From Salinisphaera orenii subsp. orenii MK-B5 (GTDB lineage: Bacteria; Pseudomonadota; Gammaproteobacteria; Nevskiales; Salinisphaeraceae): DNA of 64,000 bases. The position numbers were made by a program, and so were the translations under genes. Under the pieces are notes generated by a model. The model worked only from the letters and a program-made list of their open reading frames with translations, searched no databases and was not told where the DNA came from. The stretch covers positions 35,158-99,157 of the forward strand of contig NZ_AYKH01000008.1 in assembly GCF_003788635.1 (NCBI RefSeq), written 5' to 3'. Shown piece after piece: positions 24,644 to 32,973 of the stretch (its first letter is position 1; every line of letters begins with the position of its first letter).

Positions 24644-24689
24644 GGCGCGCCTCTTTTACGGAACCGCATGGTAGCAAAGCCGCGGTGCC

Positions 24690-25067
24690 TCAGCCGGGCC
24701 CCAGCAGCACCAGCCAGACCGCGTTGTAGCCGGCATGCAGGCCGATCGGGGCGGCCAGCGTGCGGCCGTGGCGTTCGTAGAAATAGCCGAACACCAGCGC
24801 CGGCACGCACGTCGCCGCCGCCCAGCCGACGGGGTGGCGGGCGAGATGAAACAGGGCGAAGGCCGCGGCCGTGAGCGCGTTGGCCCGCGTCAGCGGGCCG
24901 GCGCGGGCCGACGATCGCGCCGCCAGTGCGTCCTGAACGCCGGCGCGAAAGACGATCTCCTCGAGCAGCGGCGCGAGCCCGACGACCAGCAGCGCGGTCG
25001 TCGGCGCCGGCCAGCGCAGCGCGAGGCCGCCGGGCCCGAGCGCCGCCGCCAGCGCGAGCACCGGCAC
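24690..25067 (-). CDS. CPBP-family (Rce1-like) intramembrane glutamic protease
   Basis: Small hydrophobic protein with the CPBP/CAAX-protease motifs: E36-E37-x-x-x-R41 in PLLEEIVFRAGV, FALFHLARH (His74) and GLHAGYNAVW (His111, Asn115). The GTG start at 25067 cuts into the first membrane helix, and the frame stays open upstream reading LKRLATDPAYLAALAAA, so the real start is probably further up; a CTG at 25118 would overlap the stop of the metalloprotease gene by three bases. Family members cleave near membranes and some act as sorting enzymes for C-terminal signals. Its position directly after a gene with such a signal suggests that role (inference). Confidence 0.8.
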   Translation of the reverse strand: MPVLALAAALGPGGLALRWPAPTTALLVVGLAPLLEEIVFRAGVQDALAARSSARAGPLTRANALTAAAFALFHLARHPVGWAAATCVPALVFGYFYERHGRTLAAPIGLHAGYNAVWLVLLGPG

Positions 25068-25114
25068 AGCGGCGGCCAGCGCGGCGAGATAGGCCGGGTC
25101 GGTCGCCAGCCGCT

Positions 25115-26371
25115 TCAGCGTGTCCCCGTGCCGGCCCGCGACGACCGCCGGCGGACCAGCACCCAGGCGCTCAATCCGAGCAGCAGCGCCCAGACCGGGT
25201 CGAAGCGCGTGTCCGTCCCCAGCGTGCAGCCGCCACCGCTGCTGCCGCCGTCGTCATCATCGACGTCACCGCCGGTGTCGGCGGTCTCGGATTCGACCGT
25301 GTCGGCGGCGACCGACTCGTCGGCGCTGCCGAGGATCGCGGCCGTGTCGAAGTCCGGACAGCGCGCGCCGTTGATCAGCGTCCAGCCCATGGCCTCGAGC
25401 GCGCAGGTGGCCAAGCCGAGGCCGTTGCGGCCCTCGGCGCGGGCGCTGAGGACCGGCTCCATGAGCTGATCGGGCGCCAGCGCGTCCGCCCAGTGGGCGA
25501 TCGAGCTGCCGGCCACCACCGGCGAGGGCGCATGCAGCCGCACGTAGCCCTGATTGAGCCCGGAATCGAGAAAGGCCGCGCCGTTGGCGGTGTTGTCATC
25601 CGCCCAGACCAGATCCGGGCCGTTGTCGAGCGAATCCGCACGCTCGGCGTCACTCATCTGCGGCCAGCTCGGCTGACCCGCCACGGACAGGTCCTTGACG
25701 AAGCGGCTGTAGATGTCGGGCAGCCGCCGGCCGTCGGCCACGCGCGGAAACTGGCCCGCGTCGGCGCTGCGCCCGTCGGTCAGCGCCACCAGGGAGATGA
25801 AGCCGAGCCCGTGGATGAGCTCGTGCAGGACGGTGCCGATGAAATCGATCTCGCCCGCGCCGGGATCCCGGTCCAGCCCGTAGTACCAGCGCCGGCCGCC
25901 CAGACAGCCGTCCTCACCGTCGAGCGCGGCGTTGAAGGTCGCGTCGATGTCGCTGGTGCCCGCCGCCACCCGGCGGCCGGCTAGCGCATTGGCGAGCGCG
26001 GCCGGATACAGCGTGTCCGGGCGGGCGGCATCGGCGAAGCCGGCCGCGAACTGGGCCGGCGCGGTCTGCCCGAGCGAGGCGCGGGTCGCGCTGCAGCTCA
26101 GCGTGTCGAAGCGCACGGCGATGCGGATCGGCACCGCGCTGTCGAGCCGGCTGCCCAGGATGTCCGCGGCGTACTGCAGGGCGATGCGACGCTGCTCGCC
26201 GCGCGTGCCGCCGTCGTTGCCCCCCACCGGCGCCACCGACGTGCGGTCGTTGAGCCCCTCGCCCTCCGCGTCGCCGTTGATGATCTGCATGGTCGCCGCC
26301 GGCGCGCTCCCGATGCCCAGCGCCAGCAGCAGTGCGGCGACCAGCACGCGATACCCCCCGTGAATGTGCAT
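25115..26371 (-). CDS. Secreted zinc metalloprotease with Cys-containing C-terminal sorting signal
   Basis: 418 residues. A signal peptide spans ~1-26 (VLVAALLLALGIGSAPAA). The zinc motif is HELIHGLGFIS (H183, E184, H187), a gluzincin/matrixin-like HExxHxxG lacking His at the usual third position; H293 in SIAHWADALAPDQLMEP may be the third ligand (inference). The C-terminus has a Ser/Asp/Gly linker, then GGGCTLGTDTRFDP with Cys382, a hydrophobic helix (~393-406) and RRR (407-409): the three-part layout of prokaryotic CTERM sorting signals, closest in my reading to JDVT-CTERM. The product is probably surface-anchored or processed by the adjacent CPBP protease. Confidence 0.8.
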   Translation of the reverse strand: MHIHGGYRVLVAALLLALGIGSAPAATMQIINGDAEGEGLNDRTSVAPVGGNDGGTRGEQRRIALQYAADILGSRLDSAVPIRIAVRFDTLSCSATRASLGQTAPAQFAAGFADAARPDTLYPAALANALAGRRVAAGTSDIDATFNAALDGEDGCLGGRRWYYGLDRDPGAGEIDFIGTVLHELIHGLGFISLVALTDGRSADAGQFPRVADGRRLPDIYSRFVKDLSVAGQPSWPQMSDAERADSLDNGPDLVWADDNTANGAAFLDSGLNQGYVRLHAPSPVVAGSSIAHWADALAPDQLMEPVLSARAEGRNGLGLATCALEAMGWTLINGARCPDFDTAAILGSADESVAADTVESETADTGGDVDDDDGGSSGGGCTLGTDTRFDPVWALLLGLSAWVLVRRRSSRAGTGTR

Positions 26372-26376
26372 CGGGG

Positions 26377-26706
26377 TCAGCGTCCGCGCGGCTCGGCGCA
26401 CAGCGCCTCGCGTCCTTCGGCCCCGGCGTCACCGGCCGGGTGGCCGATGCGCAGACTGCCGTCCGGGCATTCCACCGCCTCGGTCACGGGCGCATCGTCC
26501 CGGCCGGGCGTGAGCATCTGAACGCCCTCGTCGGTGGTCCAGGCCCGCGCATCTTCGCCCGCGTCGGCGTCGGCCCCGTCCTCGACCACCTCGCCGGTCC
26601 GCGGGTCGATCTGGATCGTCCGATCGCCGTCGGCGGCGCACGCCAGGCTCACGAGGGCGAGACAGAGCAGCGCGAGGGCGCGCAGCGGCAACGACAGGCG
26701 GAACAT
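26377..26706 (-). CDS. Small exported protein, unknown function
   Basis: 109 residues with a hydrophobic signal sequence (LRALALLCLALVSLACAADG). Cleavage after ACA is plausible; a lipoprotein is possible, but the residues before Cys23 (S-L-A-C) do not match a good lipobox. The mature part reads TIQIDPRTGEVVEDGADADAGEDARAW and is acidic with two Cys. I recognise no domain. It has a GAGGTC ribosome site and ends 5 bases before the metalloprotease start, so the two and the CPBP protease form one likely operon. Confidence 0.65.
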   Translation of the reverse strand: MFRLSLPLRALALLCLALVSLACAADGDRTIQIDPRTGEVVEDGADADAGEDARAWTTDEGVQMLTPGRDDAPVTEAVECPDGSLRIGHPAGDAGAEGREALCAEPRGR

Positions 26707-26820
26707 GGACGACCTCGGCGGGGTGCACGGGAAACACCGCAACTCTACCGGGTCGCGGGCGCGATGGGTATAACATGGGCGCGCGAGATTCCCCCGAAGC
26801 CGCTCCGGAGAAGACACGCC

Positions 26821-27987
26821 ATGGCCGCACTCGACTGGCGCGAGACCCTCGCCGAGCTTGTCGCGCATCGCACCGTGAGCAGCGGCGATCCGGCGCTGGA
26901 CTGCGGCAATCGCGCGGCGATCGAAGCCCTGGCCGACCGTCTCGACGCGCTCGGCTTCGACTGCGTCATCACGCCGCTGGCCGGGCGCGCGGACAAGGTC
27001 AATCTGGTAGCCCGGCTGGGCGACGCCGACCGCGCCGCGGAGGCCGGGCTGGTCTTTGCCGGCCACATGGACACCGTGCCCTGCGATGCCGAGGGCTGGG
27101 ACTCCGATCCGTTCACGCTCAGTGAGCGCGGCGGCCGTCTTTATGGCCTGGGCAGCTGCGACATGAAGGGCTTCATCGCCCTGGCCGCCGGCGTGGCCGC
27201 CGAATACGCCGACACCGCGCTGGCCGCGCCGCTGACGCTGCTGGTCTCCGCCGACGAGGAATGCGGCATGGACGGGGCCCGCGCCCTGCTCGAGGCCGGC
27301 GTGTCGCCGGGACGCTACTGCGTGATCGGCGAGCCGACCGGCCTGGTGCCGATCCGCCGCCACAAGGGCATCCTCATGGAGCGCATCGAGACCCTCGGCG
27401 CCTCCGGGCATTCCAGCAATCCGGCGCTCGGCGCCAACGCCATCGACGGCATGCATCTGGCGATCGCCGCGCTTCGTGCGCTGCGCGAGGAGTTGATCGA
27501 ACGGGCGCCGGCGATCGGCTACCCGGTGCCCCACGCCACCCTCAACCTGGGCGCCATCGCCGGCGGCGACAACGCCAACCGGATCCCCGCCCGCTGCCGG
27601 CTCGACGTCGACCTGCGCTTTCTGCCAGGCATGACCATCGGCGCCCTGCGCGACGAGCTGCGCGAGCGGGTGACGGCCGCGCTCGCCGGCCACGACTGCG
27701 AGGTGCGCTTCACCGAGCTGTTCGAGGGCACGCCCGCCTTCGAGACCGAGGCCGACTCGCGCCTCGTGGCCGCCTGCGAGGCATTGACCGGTCGCAGCGC
27801 CGAGGCCGTGGACTTCGGCACCGAAGGCGCCTTCTACAACCGGCTCGGCATGGACAGCGTGATTCTCGGCCCCGGCGACATCCGCTGCGCCCACCAGCCG
27901 AACGAACATCTCGACCTCGACCGCATCGAGCCCATGCAGCGGATCCTGCGCGGGCTGGTCGAGCAATTCTGCCGGTCCTCGACGTAA
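26821..27987 (+). CDS. argE: Acetylornithine deacetylase
   Basis: Zinc M20-family hydrolase releasing ornithine from N-acetylornithine in arginine synthesis. 388 residues (E. coli 383). Metal-site segments: FAGHMDTVP, LGSCDMKGFIAL, SADEECGMDGA and YCVIGEPTGL, with the C-terminal IRCAHQPNEHLDLDRIEPM. A GGAG site lies ~12 bases before the ATG, and a TATAAC element at 26769-26774 could be its -10 box, without a good -35. Downstream are an acetyltransferase and argA. Confidence 0.92.
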   Translation: MAALDWRETLAELVAHRTVSSGDPALDCGNRAAIEALADRLDALGFDCVITPLAGRADKVNLVARLGDADRAAEAGLVFAGHMDTVPCDAEGWDSDPFTLSERGGRLYGLGSCDMKGFIALAAGVAAEYADTALAAPLTLLVSADEECGMDGARALLEAGVSPGRYCVIGEPTGLVPIRRHKGILMERIETLGASGHSSNPALGANAIDGMHLAIAALRALREELIERAPAIGYPVPHATLNLGAIAGGDNANRIPARCRLDVDLRFLPGMTIGALRDELRERVTAALAGHDCEVRFTELFEGTPAFETEADSRLVAACEALTGRSAEAVDFGTEGAFYNRLGMDSVILGPGDIRCAHQPNEHLDLDRIEPMQRILRGLVEQFCRSST

Positions 27988-27991
27988 GCCC

Positions 27992-28504
27992 ATGACCCGA
28001 TCCCGCACGACCGCCCCCGTGATTCGCGCCTTCGAGGACGCCGACTGGCCCGGCCTCTGGTCGATCCTGGAACCGGTCTTCCGGGCCGGCGAGACCTACT
28101 GCATCGACCCCGCGATCGACGAGGCCGCGGCCCGGGCCTACTGGATCGACGCGCCGGCGGCGACCTTCGTGGCCGTCGGCGACGACGGCATGCCGCTGGG
28201 CAGCTACTATCTGAAGGCCAACCAGCCGCCGCCGGGCGCCCACGTGGCCAACTGCGGCTACGTCGTCGGTCCCGCGGCGCGGGGGCGCGGCGTGGCGTCG
28301 GCGATGTGCGAGCACTCGCAGGCCACGGCCCGCGCGCACGGCTTCGCCGCGATGCAATACAATTTCGTGGTTTCGACCAACACCGGTGCCATCCGGCTCT
28401 GGCAGCGGCACGGCTTCGCCATCGTCGGCACCCTGCCCGCGGCCTTCGACCACCCGCGGGCCGGCCGGGTGGATGCCCACGTGATGCACAAGCCGCTCAG
28501 CTGA
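27992..28504 (+). CDS. GNAT acetyltransferase
   Basis: 170-residue N-acetyltransferase beginning 5 bases after argE. The acetyl-CoA loop is VVGPAARGRGVASAMCEHSQ, followed by the typical NTGAIRLWQRHGFAIVGTLP. The acceptor is unknown. Its position between argE and argA makes a role near arginine metabolism possible, but the family is broad and the placement could be incidental. Confidence 0.85.
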   Translation: MTRSRTTAPVIRAFEDADWPGLWSILEPVFRAGETYCIDPAIDEAAARAYWIDAPAATFVAVGDDGMPLGSYYLKANQPPPGAHVANCGYVVGPAARGRGVASAMCEHSQATARAHGFAAMQYNFVVSTNTGAIRLWQRHGFAIVGTLPAAFDHPRAGRVDAHVMHKPLS

Positions 28505-28529
28505 CCGGCCACGGCGACGAACCGCGCTC

Positions 28530-29891
28530 ATGACCCCAGCCGACCCCACGCCCACGAACGCGCCCGCCGACGGCGGCCCGGCCAACGGCCTCGTCGCCGC
28601 CCTGCGCGCGAGCGCGCCCTATGTGCACGCGCACCGTGAGCGCACCTTCGTCATCCACCTGCCGGGCGAAGCGGCGGCCTCGCCGGCGTTCGCGGATCTC
28701 GTCTACGACATCGCCCTGCTCGCCAGCCTCGGCGTGCGTCTGGTGATCGTGTTCGGCGCGCGCCCGCAGATCGACACCGCACTCGCGCAGGCCGGCATCG
28801 CCAGCCGTTTCGTCGACGGCGTCCGGGTGACCGACGCCGCCGCGCTCGCCTGCGTGAAACAGGCGGTCGGCAGCCTGCAGATGGATCTCGAAGCGCTGCT
28901 GTCCACGAGCCTTGCGAGCACGCCGATGGGCGGCGCGCGTATCGCCACGGTCAGCGGCAACCTGGTCACCGCACGTCCGGTGGGTATCGCCGGCGGCATC
29001 GACCACGGCCATACCGGCGAGGTGCGGCGCGTGGACGTGGCCAGCATCAACGCCCATCTCGAGCGCGGCGCGATCGTGTTGCTGTCGTGTATCGGCTACT
29101 CGCCCTCGGGCGAGATCTTCAATCTGTATGCCGAGGAAGTGGCCACCGCCACCGCCACTGCGCTCGCCGCCGACAAGTTCGTGGTCATGCACCCGGGCGC
29201 GGCCCTGCACGAGCGCTTTGCCGACACCCCAGCCGAGCTCAGCCCGCAGGCCGCCCGCGATCTGCTGGCCCCGGCCGACGCCGCCCTCGAGTCGGCCGAC
29301 CGGGCACGCCTGCAGGCCGCCATCGCCGCGTGCCAGGCCGGCGTGGCGCGCGCGCATCTGGTGAGCTTCGACAGCGACGGCGCGCTGCTGCGCGAGCTGT
29401 ACTCGCGCGACGGCGCCGGCACCATGATCGCCGCCGACAACTACGACATCACTCGTACCGCCACGCCCGAGGATCTGGGCGGCGTACTCGCGCTCATCGA
29501 ACCGCTGGCCGCCGCCGGCGTGCTGGTAGCGCGCTCGCGCGAACAGGTGGAACTGGATATCGGCCGCTATATCGTGATGGAACGCGACGGGCTGATCACC
29601 GCCTGCTGCGCGCTCGTGCCCTACCCCGACGAAGGCGTGGGCGAGCTCGCCTGCGTGGCCGTACACCCGGCCTATCGCGGCCAGGACCGCGCCGCCCAGC
29701 TGCTGGTGGAAGTCGAGCGACGTGCGCGCCGCGAAGGCCTGGCGCGCATCTTCGTGCTCACCACCAAGACGCCGCACTGGTTCATCGAACACGGCTTCGC
29801 GCCGGCCGATCTCGACGCCCTGCCGCTGGCCAAACGCACGCTCTACAACTACCAGCGCAACTCCGCGGTGCTCATCAAGCGCCTGGCATGA
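28530..29891 (+). CDS. argA: N-acetylglutamate synthase
   Basis: First step of arginine synthesis (acetyl-CoA + glutamate). 453 residues in the ArgA two-domain layout: an N-terminal amino-acid-kinase-like domain (FVIHLPGEAAAS.., VRLVIVFGARPQID) that senses arginine, and a C-terminal GNAT domain (CVAVHPAYRGQDRAAQLLVEVERRARREGL, TPHWFIEHGF). The first ~25 residues are low-complexity, so a slightly later start is possible. The stop overlaps the rsmE start (ATGA). Confidence 0.93.
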   Translation: MTPADPTPTNAPADGGPANGLVAALRASAPYVHAHRERTFVIHLPGEAAASPAFADLVYDIALLASLGVRLVIVFGARPQIDTALAQAGIASRFVDGVRVTDAAALACVKQAVGSLQMDLEALLSTSLASTPMGGARIATVSGNLVTARPVGIAGGIDHGHTGEVRRVDVASINAHLERGAIVLLSCIGYSPSGEIFNLYAEEVATATATALAADKFVVMHPGAALHERFADTPAELSPQAARDLLAPADAALESADRARLQAAIAACQAGVARAHLVSFDSDGALLRELYSRDGAGTMIAADNYDITRTATPEDLGGVLALIEPLAAAGVLVARSREQVELDIGRYIVMERDGLITACCALVPYPDEGVGELACVAVHPAYRGQDRAAQLLVEVERRARREGLARIFVLTTKTPHWFIEHGFAPADLDALPLAKRTLYNYQRNSAVLIKRLA

Positions 29892-30637
29892 GCCGGCGCG
29901 CGCACGTCCCGCGGGTGTTCGTCGACGGCCCGCTCGCCGCGGGCGAGACCGTCGAACCCGCCGAGGCCAAGCGTCATCACCTGGCCACCGTACTGCGCCT
30001 GAAAGCCGGCGCGCCCGTGACGCTGTTCAACGGCGATAGCCATGAATACGCCGCGCGGATCGATCACGCCGATCGCAAGCGCATGACGCTCGCCGTCGAG
30101 GCGCAGTACTCGCCCCAACGCGAATCGCCACTGTCGATCACGCTCTACCAGGCCATCGCCCGCGGCGACCGCATGGACTTCGCCCTGGCCAAAGCGGTCG
30201 AGCTGGGCGTGACGGCGATCCGCCCGGTGTTCACCGAACGTCGCAAGGTCAAGCTCGAAGGCGAGCGGCTAGCAAAGAAACAGGCCCACTGGCAGGCCGT
30301 GGTCGAATCCGCCGCCGAACAGAGCGGCCGGCTCGTGCGCCCACCGCTCGAAACCGCCACGACCCTGTCGCAAGCGCTCACAGAAAACGACGACGCCCAC
30401 CGCCTGCGGCTTATGCTGGCCCCAACGGCCACTACGGGCCTGCACGCGACACCGAAGCAGGAACATATCGCCCTGCTCATCGGCCCCGAATCCGGCCTCT
30501 CGGACAACGAAATCGACACCGCAAACGCCGCCGGCTGGCAAGCCGTCACCCTCGGCCCGCGCGTGCTGCGTACCGAAACCGCCGGCATGGCCGCACTCGC
30601 CGCGCTGCAGTCGATTTGGGGGGATTTGGGTGGTTGA
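29888..30637 (+). CDS. rsmE: 16S rRNA m3U1498 methyltransferase
   Basis: SAM-dependent SPOUT methyltransferase modifying U1498 of 16S rRNA. 249 residues with an N-terminal PUA-like part (EAKRHHLATVLRLKAGAPVTLFNG) and the SPOUT core (QAIARGDRMDFALAKAVELGVTAIRPVFTERR, LIGPESGLSDNEI, LGPRVLRTETAGMAAL). Coupled to argA by ATGA. In E. coli the next gene is gshB; here a 6.3 kb block intervenes. The 30638-30884 gap that follows shows lower GC and no supported gene. Confidence 0.94.
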   Translation: MSRRAHVPRVFVDGPLAAGETVEPAEAKRHHLATVLRLKAGAPVTLFNGDSHEYAARIDHADRKRMTLAVEAQYSPQRESPLSITLYQAIARGDRMDFALAKAVELGVTAIRPVFTERRKVKLEGERLAKKQAHWQAVVESAAEQSGRLVRPPLETATTLSQALTENDDAHRLRLMLAPTATTGLHATPKQEHIALLIGPESGLSDNEIDTANAAGWQAVTLGPRVLRTETAGMAALAALQSIWGDLGG

Positions 30638-30884
30638 AGCGCTCCTGACTACTTCTTCGCAGAAGACCTACGCGATTTTTAGCAAGCTGACAGCCGTTAA
30701 TCTCTCGCCGGGAGTCCGCGATCGTCTTCGACTGGAACTTAGCCGGGCAAGCCGCCAATGGCGATCGTAAACAAACGAGACCAATCAAGCGGAGGCAGCT
30801 CAATTCAAGATCAACGGCTGATCTGCGTGTTCTTCAAAGCGCCGACTCTTGCAGCCACCTCAACGATTATTAAGCATCACTTCG

Positions 30885-32111
30885 TCAGGCTGCGAGCACA
30901 CTGCCAGGACCAAAGAACTCGTAATGCACATCGTCTTCGGGTACGTCTCGTTTGCGCAGTAGCGCATGGACATGGCTGAGCATCGGGGTGGGCCCGCAGA
31001 AGTAGTAGGCAGCCTCTTGGTCGCCGATCAACTGGTCGAGCATGGCTTCGTCGATTAAGCCTTCGCTATCGTGACGGTTCGCGTCCCTGTCGGCGTCATC
31101 GGGCGCGCTGTAGCACACATGGACATGCAGGTTCGAATAGTCTGTTCGCAACGCCTCGAGTTCGCCGGAAAATGCCTGAACGGCCCCATTGAGCGCAGCT
31201 TGGATGAATACGATCCGGCGGCTGCTGTTCGAGCTTTTGAGTGCTTGATGCAGCATCGAGATCAACGGAGTTACCCCGACGCCGCCTGCGATGAAAACTA
31301 GCGGTTTGGCGGTATCGGCGGGAATCTCGAGGGTGAATTCGCCGCAGGGCGGACTGAGTTCGACGCGATCGCCAGCTTTGATGTGATTGTGGAGATAGTT
31401 CGAGAGAACACCGTCGGGCGCATCGTCCGCGGCCGCCGGCTCGCGTTTGACGCTGATCCGGTAATATTCACTCCCCGGCGGATTCGACAGGCTGTAATTG
31501 CGCATGACCGCTTGGCCGTCCGCAAACGTCGCACGAATACTGATATATTGCCCGGGCTCATGCGCGACAAGCGGCGTGGCGTCCGCCGCTTTGAGATAAA
31601 ACGACGTGATGTTGTCGCTAGTGTGTTCTCGTCTATCCACGACGAACGGTTTGAAACCCTGCCAACCGTATACTTTCTTCTGGTCTTGGCAGATTCGCTT
31701 TTCGCGTTCGATGAAGATCTCCGCCAGCTTCGCGTAGGCCGCCGCCCAAGCATCGATGATCTCATCTGTGGCGGCTTCGCCGAGCACTTCGCCGATCGAG
31801 GCGAGCAGGTTGTCGCCTACGATCGGATAATGTTCCGGTTTGATGCCGAGTGACACATGTTTCTGAGCGATCAATTCGACCGCTTCACTGAGCGTCGCCG
31901 GATCGTCAATATGCTGGGCATAGGCCAGAATCGCCCCGGCCAACGCGCGTTGCTGGCTACCTGAACGTTGGTGCGCCGGATTGAAATACGCCTGAACCTC
32001 GGGATTGACACGAAACATCCGTTCGTAGAAATGACGGGCCAGCGTTTCACCGTGTGTCTGCAACACAGGCACCGTCTCTTTGACGATCTTTCGTTGTTGG
32101 TCTGTGACCAT
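30885..32111 (-). CDS. hmp: Flavohemoglobin (nitric oxide dioxygenase)
   Basis: Converts NO to nitrate using O2 and NAD(P)H. 408 residues: globin domain (~1-135) with the proximal His in AQKHVSLGIKPEHYPIVG, FAD-binding domain (RNYSLSNPPGSEYYRISVKRE) and NAD-binding domain (FIAGGVGVTPLISMLHQAL, YYFCGPTPMLSHVH). The ATG at 32111 has a GGAG site six bases before it. It is divergent from nsrR, and the 25-base palindrome between them is the likely operator. Codon use is visibly less GC-biased than in the flanking housekeeping genes. Confidence 0.95.
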   Translation of the reverse strand: MVTDQQRKIVKETVPVLQTHGETLARHFYERMFRVNPEVQAYFNPAHQRSGSQQRALAGAILAYAQHIDDPATLSEAVELIAQKHVSLGIKPEHYPIVGDNLLASIGEVLGEAATDEIIDAWAAAYAKLAEIFIEREKRICQDQKKVYGWQGFKPFVVDRREHTSDNITSFYLKAADATPLVAHEPGQYISIRATFADGQAVMRNYSLSNPPGSEYYRISVKREPAAADDAPDGVLSNYLHNHIKAGDRVELSPPCGEFTLEIPADTAKPLVFIAGGVGVTPLISMLHQALKSSNSSRRIVFIQAALNGAVQAFSGELEALRTDYSNLHVHVCYSAPDDADRDANRHDSEGLIDEAMLDQLIGDQEAAYYFCGPTPMLSHVHALLRKRDVPEDDVHYEFFGPGSVLAA

Positions 32112-32132
32112 TATTTTCTCCAAAACAGGCAA

Positions 32133-32161
32133 GTGACATACTGATTTAAAATTGGTATGTT
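32133..32161 (+). promoter_or_regulatory. nsrR promoter core overlapping the operator
   Basis: GTGACA (32133-32138) and TATGTT (32156-32161) are 17 bases apart, a reasonable sigma-70 core for nsrR. Because the operator is a palindrome, a weaker mirror-image core (ATAACA-17-TATGTC) exists on the other strand for hmp. A repressor bound at 32136-32160 would block both. Confidence 0.55.
32136..32160. promoter_or_regulatory. NsrR-type operator palindrome
   Basis: A 25-base near-perfect inverted repeat: ACATAC-tg-ATTT, one central A, AAAT-tg-GTATGT; only two pairs per half fail. The size, AT-rich core and location between hmp and an Rrf2-family gene fit an NsrR site. It differs from the E. coli consensus in detail, so the assignment rests on context. 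Confidence 0.7.
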
Positions 32162-32190
32162 ATTTACCGATTCACGAATGTCAAGCAGCC

Positions 32191-32634
32191 ATGCAGTTGA
32201 CTACACACACCGATTACTCGCTCCGACTGCTGATCTATCTGGCCGTCCGACAGGAGGACATGGCAGCCACCGTGCAGGCTGCCGCCGAGCGCTACGGCGT
32301 ATCGGCGAATCACATGGCGAAGGTGGCCCAGACGCTTGTTCAGTACGGCTATGTGCACAGCCAGCGGGGCCGAGGCGGCGGGTTACGGCTCGCCCAACCT
32401 TCCAACCGGATCAACATCGGCACCCTGGTGCGTCGTACCGAGAATCTACGGCTACTCGAATGCTTCGGACCGAATTCCACCTGCCCGATCGACCCGGCCT
32501 GCCGCCTGAAAAAGATTCTGGGGCGCGCGCAGGCCGCCTTTCTCGAGGTGCTCGATGGCTATTCGCTCGACACGTTGGTGGCTAATGAAGACGAGTTGCG
32601 TGCGCTACTCGGCAGCGCATCAGCGCCCAGTTGA
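32191..32634 (+). CDS. nsrR: Rrf2-family nitric-oxide-sensing repressor
   Basis: 147 residues starting MQLTTHTDYSLRLLIYLAV, the standard Rrf2 opening. A winged helix with the recognition segment VSANHMAKVAQTLVQYGYVHSQRGRGGGLRLA follows, and three cysteines C91, C98 and C104 (CFGPNSTCPIDPAC) are placed to bind the NO-sensitive Fe-S cluster. A TTG 39 bases upstream would lie within the operator and is rejected as start. It probably autoregulates and represses hmp. Confidence 0.9.
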   Translation: MQLTTHTDYSLRLLIYLAVRQEDMAATVQAAAERYGVSANHMAKVAQTLVQYGYVHSQRGRGGGLRLAQPSNRINIGTLVRRTENLRLLECFGPNSTCPIDPACRLKKILGRAQAAFLEVLDGYSLDTLVANEDELRALLGSASAPS

Positions 32635-32655
32635 AGGCAATTAGGAGAACCGAAC

Positions 32656-32973
32656 ATGACTCAGACGCCCGGACAGAAGCGCAAGGATCTGACGCCCGAT
32701 ACCGAACAGGCCTGGCGTGATTTCAGCAAGGCGGTGTTCAACGCCGGTGAACTCGACACCAGGACCAAGCAGTTGATTGCCGTTGCGGTGGCACATGTGA
32801 CCCAGTGCCCCTACTGCATCGAGGGTCACGTGCCGGCCGCCAAACGTGCCGGCGCGACGCAGGGCCAGGTGATGGAGGCGATCTGGGTGGCAGCAGAGAT
32901 GCGTGCCGGCGGCGCCGTCGCGCATTCACATCTTGCATTCGATGCCTACGAAAGTGCGCGGGACGGCAAATAA
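32656..32973 (+). CDS. AhpD-like (carboxymuconolactone decarboxylase family) protein
   Basis: 105 residues with the CxxC...H signature C51-P-Y-C54-I-E-G-H58 of AhpD-type alkylhydroperoxidases, between helices KQLIAVAVAHVTQ and AAKRAGATQGQVMEAIWVAAEMRAGGAVAHS. It has a good AGGAG ribosome site, follows nsrR by 21 bases and abuts the nitronate monooxygenase gene, so it is likely in the NsrR-controlled unit. The redox substrate is unknown. Confidence 0.87.
   Translation: MTQTPGQKRKDLTPDTEQAWRDFSKAVFNAGELDTRTKQLIAVAVAHVTQCPYCIEGHVPAAKRAGATQGQVMEAIWVAAEMRAGGAVAHSHLAFDAYESARDGK

Noticed and set aside
24644..24689. 6S RNA or zapA next to ygfB as in E. coli
   Set aside because: The gap before the next gene is only 46 bases and the neighbouring gene is a CPBP protease, so neither is present here.
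30758..30979. Small + strand frame MAIVNKRDQSSGG... in the gap after rsmE
   Set aside because: No ribosome site, overlaps the hmp 3' end and shows no family resemblance.
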